Source: Brasenia schreberi (Eukaryota; Streptophyta; Magnoliopsida; Nymphaeales; Cabombaceae). Taken from it: DNA of 64,000 nt. How positions within the stretch are numbered: the first letter of the stretch is position 1; every line of letters starts with the position of its first letter. The stretch covers positions 7,460,001 to 7,524,000 of the forward strand of contig JAYKKT010000036.1 in assembly GCA_036023115.1 (NCBI GenBank). The letters run 5' to 3'. The translations under genes were made by a program, and so were the position numbers. The notes beneath the pieces are model-generated. The model was not told where the DNA came from and made no database searches. It worked only from the letters and a program-made list of their open reading frames with translations. Shown piece after piece: positions 59,408-64,000 of this stretch.

Positions 59408-60256
59408 TATAAAGAGATCAAATGCCATAACAAAATTTAAAATCTCCCTACCTTCCTCATTTATATCCCCAAAACCAAAGTTTTCATGAATACCTTGATA
59501 TCCTAATGCCTCTTTATCCACATGTATGATACCAACTCTTTAAATGCCATAACAAAGAATCCTATATTCAAAACCTCTGCCCCTAACACTAATTTCAACG
59601 TCATGATTCAGTCACCATATCATTGTATGTCTACTACACTATTCTTTAAATCTTTATTTATGATAATACCAACTCCGTTTCGAGCATTTTCTTTACATGA
59701 GTACCATAATTTAAAACCTGTATCCTCTATCTCCTTTGCTTTTTCTCCAATCCATTTTGTCTCTTGTAAACATATAATATGAATCTTTCTCCGAATCATA
59801 GTATCTACCACCTCTATTAGCTTACTGGATAATGTTCCGATATTCCAAGAACCAATACGAATCTTATTATCTAGGACTATCTTCCTTAAACCCCCGCACC
59901 CGTCCATAATCAAAATACGGAGATCCTCTTTGCAAATTATTCACTACATTCGGGAGGCAATATAGCGGGACTAACTTCTTTACCCACACCCGTCGATGAT
60001 GTGGGAACCCTCTCTGCAATTGATTCACTACATTCGGACGAAAATGTAGTGGCCCTTACTTACTTATTACTGCATTCGGGCTCTGCAACATGTCGCTAGG
60101 TGGGGACACTCCAAAGCAATGCTCATAATTTTTGTAATCAATGTTATAAAATCCGACGAAGTTTTACGCTGGCTGTCAGAAGCGTAACACAACCCTCCTC
60201 CTTTATCCGGGCTTGGGACCGGCAATGCAAGGGTGATCCCTTACATGGGCGGAGTT

Positions 60257-61189
60257 CAGCCCATCAATGTTAATATTCAACCTAAATCTGCACTAGGAAG
60301 AGATTTTACCTTTTACTGTACATGCCACAAATAGTTGCTTGGGAATATTTGTATTCTGTTGGTGTGTTAATCACAGTAAGAGACTAATGCTCGTTTAGTG
60401 GTAATTCTGGTGTATATAGAACTTCAAATGCACAAGCACATGCTATCATTCTTCATAGTTATTATATGATAAGTAGTAGAGTTGATGTGAGAAATAAGAA
60501 CAAAGTAAATGTCACAGTGATAGGTAGATTGCTTTTGTTTGGTAAGATCATTAACCTGCCAATTCAAGACATGTACATTTTTTGGGTTGACCATGAGATC
60601 CTACAAGGCTTGTCTGACTTTATTCATCTATTTTTTACAAATGATCCCACTATTTGTCAAACAGGATACATTGGTTAGTCAATGCGAATGCTAATCAAAT
60701 TTTCTAGCCCATTATATTGGGATGGACTAGAGTAACTCTTCCCAGAGAATGAAACCGAATAATGTGGATGGTATACAAGCGCCATGTTTTACAAGGCAGT
60801 TACTTAAATGGGTGCTGGAGTTGGTTTAACGCTTAGAAGAATGCATTCTACCGGATGATGTTGTTGGTCAGTAAATCTGTCATCTGGTTAACTGTTCAGC
60901 GTACTCGTCTGAATTTCTTGCAACTTTCCTTTTGTCCCTCGTTTGCTTGCTTGCAGGGAAGTGTAGTCTTGCCATCAGAGGACGTGGTGCTCTAGTTTTC
61001 TGGTCGAATCCTCTCACACACACAAATCCTGTAGAATAACTTGCCAAATGAAAGTTAAGACTGCAAAAGGAATCTCTTAGATGGTTCATCTGATGATCAG
61101 GCATTATGTCAGCTTCTTACTCAAGGCTCTAATTATAGACCTTTTATTTTGTTACACATAGAATTGGGAGTTCTACAATTTAAAACTAA
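60257..61189. other. Intergenic, no gene recognised
   Basis: AT-rich with no supportable coding region. Confidence 0.45.
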
Positions 61190-61520
61190 AATGACGGGTA
61201 TTAAATTGATGGGCTATGTCATGAAGCTTTTGGATAAGAGTAGTAAAAAGAAGGATGTACACATTTCTAGCATAGGGAAGAACTAAATCAAGTTGATGTC
61301 TGGTAGATCTGCTATAGAGTCTTTAAAAATATTAAGGTGACTAATGAAACACTTTTGAGCTGAGATGGTCACATGGATCTCTATTGCGAAAGAATGAAAT
61401 GTTGGATGAGTAAGAGGTCATGGAAGACCTAAAAAGTGTTGGAAGGAAGCCCTAAATAACCTTGCTCTTTTTGAGCTAAATGTGTGCATGATACAAGATA
61501 GATCACACCAACTCAGATTT
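61190..61520 (+). mobile_element. Ancient diverged LINE fragment
   Basis: Broken frames recall the same LINE proteins: GIKLMGYVMKL, then LMSGRSAIESLKILR with LMKHF, then after a large deletion RGHGRPKKCWKEALNNLALF and an ending IQDRSHQLRFM. Far more diverged than the others and without the usual tail, so it is a very old or sister-lineage copy. Confidence 0.65.
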
Positions 61521-62647
61521 ATGTAGCTTATCCATTTGCTTATAGACTCAAGACTGGAGTATGTCTTCATTCTTATGTTGTTCTTTGTTAATAATCCACC
61601 CAGTCAAAGTTCTCCCTTATTGCTTAGCATTGATATTTTTATGATCGAGATTATGAAGCTGCAAACATTTAATCATGTGCTCACGTAGTTTGGATGAAGT
61701 CTGGAATTTCAAGAACGAGTGAGATTTCTACCCCTGTTCTATGGTTTGTGAGAACGTACTTAAACCTTCTTTTCCCTTTGAAACTCTTCTGTTTGTCTTT
61801 CTTTTAAGGTAATATATTTGGCATCATAAGAAGTTAGTGATGGAAATGACCACTTGGTGGTAAGTGCATAATGGAATGCCATCAATATTGATGAGTCAGC
61901 CTTGTTAAGTGGAAAATGCATACCTCTCCAGAAGCAATATTGAATTCCCTCCGTTGTAAGACCTTATCAAGATATCCATGGTTCACGTGTTAGGTTCTTA
62001 TTGCACAAAATGGTTCCAACAGTAAACTTTGGATGCTCATGATGCCTATGTTCATATTACCTTTAAAAATACTTGTTACTGATGTTCCAAAATAAACTGT
62101 CTTCCTTGGCAGATTCCATATTAGTGCTCTAGGTACAGCTATGGGGTTTAAGCTGGACTCATGGTCTGCAAATACCTGCATGAGAGAAAGTTGTTATTTT
62201 GTAAGGTTGGATTTAGTTGTTTCAAGTCAATTGAAGAGCCTATGGATTTAGTTGTTTCAAGTCAATTGAAGACCCTAACTGAAAAAACAAACTATCTAGA
62301 GTTTGTGGCAATATAAAGAGACACAACGCATAAATTCCCTATATACATACACCAGAACCTGCAAATGTATATCTAGACATGCTTCAATATTCTGTGAAAA
62401 ATGTTGCAAGGGCATGTTCCTTTATGCTGTTTACTATCAACCAATAAAAAAAAGTAAAAGTGATAAATAATTTGTCCCATATGTACAAGCTGGCTCAATC
62501 AGCCATTGTTAGCACACAAGACAGGTATTCACGGTTTTGAAATATTCTCAGGCATGTCATGTGATGCAGCCCCTTTTGTGTGCTCTCATCCAATGTCCTA
62601 GTTTAATCTATGAACTCATTTTGCTGCAGTATGTGATTTTGATTCTG
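61521..62647. other. Intergenic, no gene recognised
   Basis: No coding region supported. Contains the 35-bp tandem pair at 62208. Confidence 0.45.
62208..62277. repeat. Two-copy tandem repeat, 35-bp period
   Basis: TGGATTTAGTTGTTTCAAGT...CTA is present twice back to back with a single G/C difference, so it is a very recent duplication. Confidence 0.95.
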
Positions 62648-64000
62648 GAGTGAATAATTTTTAGAGAGGGTCTCCGCATTTTGATTATGGACGGATGCGG
62701 GGGTTAAGGAAGCTAGTCTTAGATAATAAGATTTGTATTGGTTCTTGGAATATCGGATAATTATCTGGTAAGCTAATGGAGGTGGTAGATACTATGAATC
62801 GGAGAAAGATTCATATTCTATGTTTACAAGAGACAAAATGGGTTGGAGAAAAAGCAAAGGAGATAAAGGATACAGGTTTTAAATTATGGTACTCATGTAA
62901 AGAAAAGGCTCGAAACGGAGTTGGTATTATCATAAATAAAGATTTAAAAGATAGTGTAGTAGACATACAACGATATGGTGACCGAATCATGACGTTGAAA
63001 TTAGTGTTAGGAGTAGAGGTTTTGAATATAGTTTGTGCTTACGCATCCCAAGTAGGACTAGACGATAGTATAAAAACAACTTTTTGGGAAGAGTTAGATA
63101 AGGTGATTCAAAAGATTCCACAAAGGGAGATGATTTGTTTAGGAGGAGACTTAAATGGACATGTCGGTAAAGAGGCATTAGGATATCAAGGAATTCATGG
63201 AAACTTTGGTTTTGGGGATATAAATGAGTAAGGTAGGGAGATTTTAAATTTTGCTATGGCATTTGATCTCTTTATGGTCAATACAATCTTCAAAAAAATG
63301 AGATGAACATTTAATTACTTATAAGAGTGGCTTATCACAAACACAAATTGATTACTTTATTTGTAGAAAAAAAATAGAGCGTGTTGTAAAGATTGCAAGG
63401 TAGTTCTAGGAGAAAGCTTAACCACCCAACATCGACTTTTAGTTATGGATTTATAAATAAAAAAATGGACAAAGAAGAAAAGAGTGCATCGAGCTATTCG
63501 GACTAAATGGTGGAACCTCAAAAGCGAGAAATAATATATATTTAAATAGAAAGTCCTTCAAGGAGATGTTTGGAATTATGCTAGTACACCCTGTGATATG
63601 TGGAACAATATGGCTATACATATTAGGAAAGTGGCGAAAGATGTGTTAGGTGTATCTAAGGGAGGTGTACCGGCACAAAAAGAAGCTTGGTGGTGGAGTG
63701 AAGTAGTGCAAAATAAAATCAAGGCAAAGAGGGCATGTTACAAATTACATTATGCTAAGAAAACTAGTGAAACTTTAGAGGCTTATAAGAAAGTAAAGAA
63801 GGAAGCGAAAAAGGCCGTGAGTGAAGCAAAAGCTAAAATTTGGGAGGATTTATATAAAAAACTCAACTTAAAAGAGGGTGAAAGAGATATTTTTAGGATA
63901 GCTAGGGCTAAAGATAAGAAAACTAAAGATCTTAATTATGTTAGATGCATCAAAGACGAGGATGAAAAATTCTAGTGGCAAATGATGATATAAGAAATAG
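62648..64000 (+). mobile_element. RTE-type LINE, 5'-truncated, continues past window end
   Basis: Begins at the point equal to the second 5' monomer of the 56147 copy. Encodes the endonuclease (MEVVDTMNRRKIHILCLQET; NGVGIIINKDLKDSVVD; GGDLNGHVGKEALGYQGIHG) with only a few lesions (an early TAA near 62758, a TAA at 63229-63231, and indels near 63297 and 63370). The Lys-rich linker from about 63598 is almost identical to 57391-57768 of the neighbouring element. The reverse transcriptase lies beyond the window. Confidence 0.92.

Larger units (their letters stand above)
55780..60256 (-). mobile_element. Older minus-strand RTE LINE, split by a later insertion
   Basis: Minus-strand pieces at 59408-60256 (5' end and endonuclease N-terminal half, IRIGSWNIGTLSSKLIEVVD) and 55980-56146 (next part, around IVNTIFK and the downstream Q-I-D-Y-F-I region) are continuous in the element except for the plus-strand LINE between them. 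A further minus fragment at 55780-55965 covers part of reverse transcriptase ([13 protein letters not shown]) and contains a small internal duplication (CTAGTCCTCACACATG block twice, about 55836 and 55917). The rest is deleted. The 5' end (AACTCCGCCCATGTAAGGG) at 60256 looks complete. Confidence 0.8.

Overview
The window is nuclear DNA of a flowering plant. The evidence is a DYW-class pentatricopeptide repeat (PPR) gene, a plastid-type arogenate dehydratase, a PETAL LOSS-like trihelix factor, a ten-exon NAT12-type nucleobase-ascorbate transporter, a nuclear copy of plastid trnT-GGU, plant-style LTR elements, and many RTE-type LINEs ending in TTG repeats. I cannot name the species. Nothing here is bacterial or viral.

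Layout: 0.1-4.6 kb holds a SINE, a LINE tail and a broken 2-carboxyarabinitol-1-phosphatase gene (minus), divergent from an intact PPR-DYW gene at 4.9-7.6 kb (plus). A two-exon trihelix gene (minus) lies at 10.8-12.4 kb, with bZIP-type ACGT boxes upstream. From 12.7 to 21 kb there are SINEs, a decayed LINE, microsatellite-linked repeats and a short LTR element. A single-exon arogenate dehydratase (minus) is at 21.3-22.6 kb. The transporter gene (minus) fills 25.9-37.5 kb. Its introns carry two opposed LINE fragments, a plastid insertion, a 137-bp tandem duplication and other repeats. From 38 to 49 kb is gene-poor AT-rich DNA with several two-copy tandem duplications and a LINE. A root-cap/LEA-type pseudogene is at 49.7-50.5 kb and a decayed Ty3/gypsy-like element at 51.6-54.3 kb. 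A possible small three-exon gene is at 54.55-55.38 kb. From 55.8 kb to the end is LINE-dominated: a near full-length plus-strand RTE element sits inside an older minus-strand copy, and another copy runs off the window end.

The intact genes are unrelated housekeeping or developmental genes: organellar RNA editing, phenylalanine synthesis, a transcription factor and a membrane transporter. They do not form a functional cluster. The most interesting material is in the repeats and broken genes: a 153-bp element joining the two ends of the LINE, lying inside a coding exon; an apparent frameshift that separates the trihelix protein from a remnant of a second trihelix; the nested LINEs; and several families of short dispersed repeats. 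I found no convincing undescribed multi-gene system.
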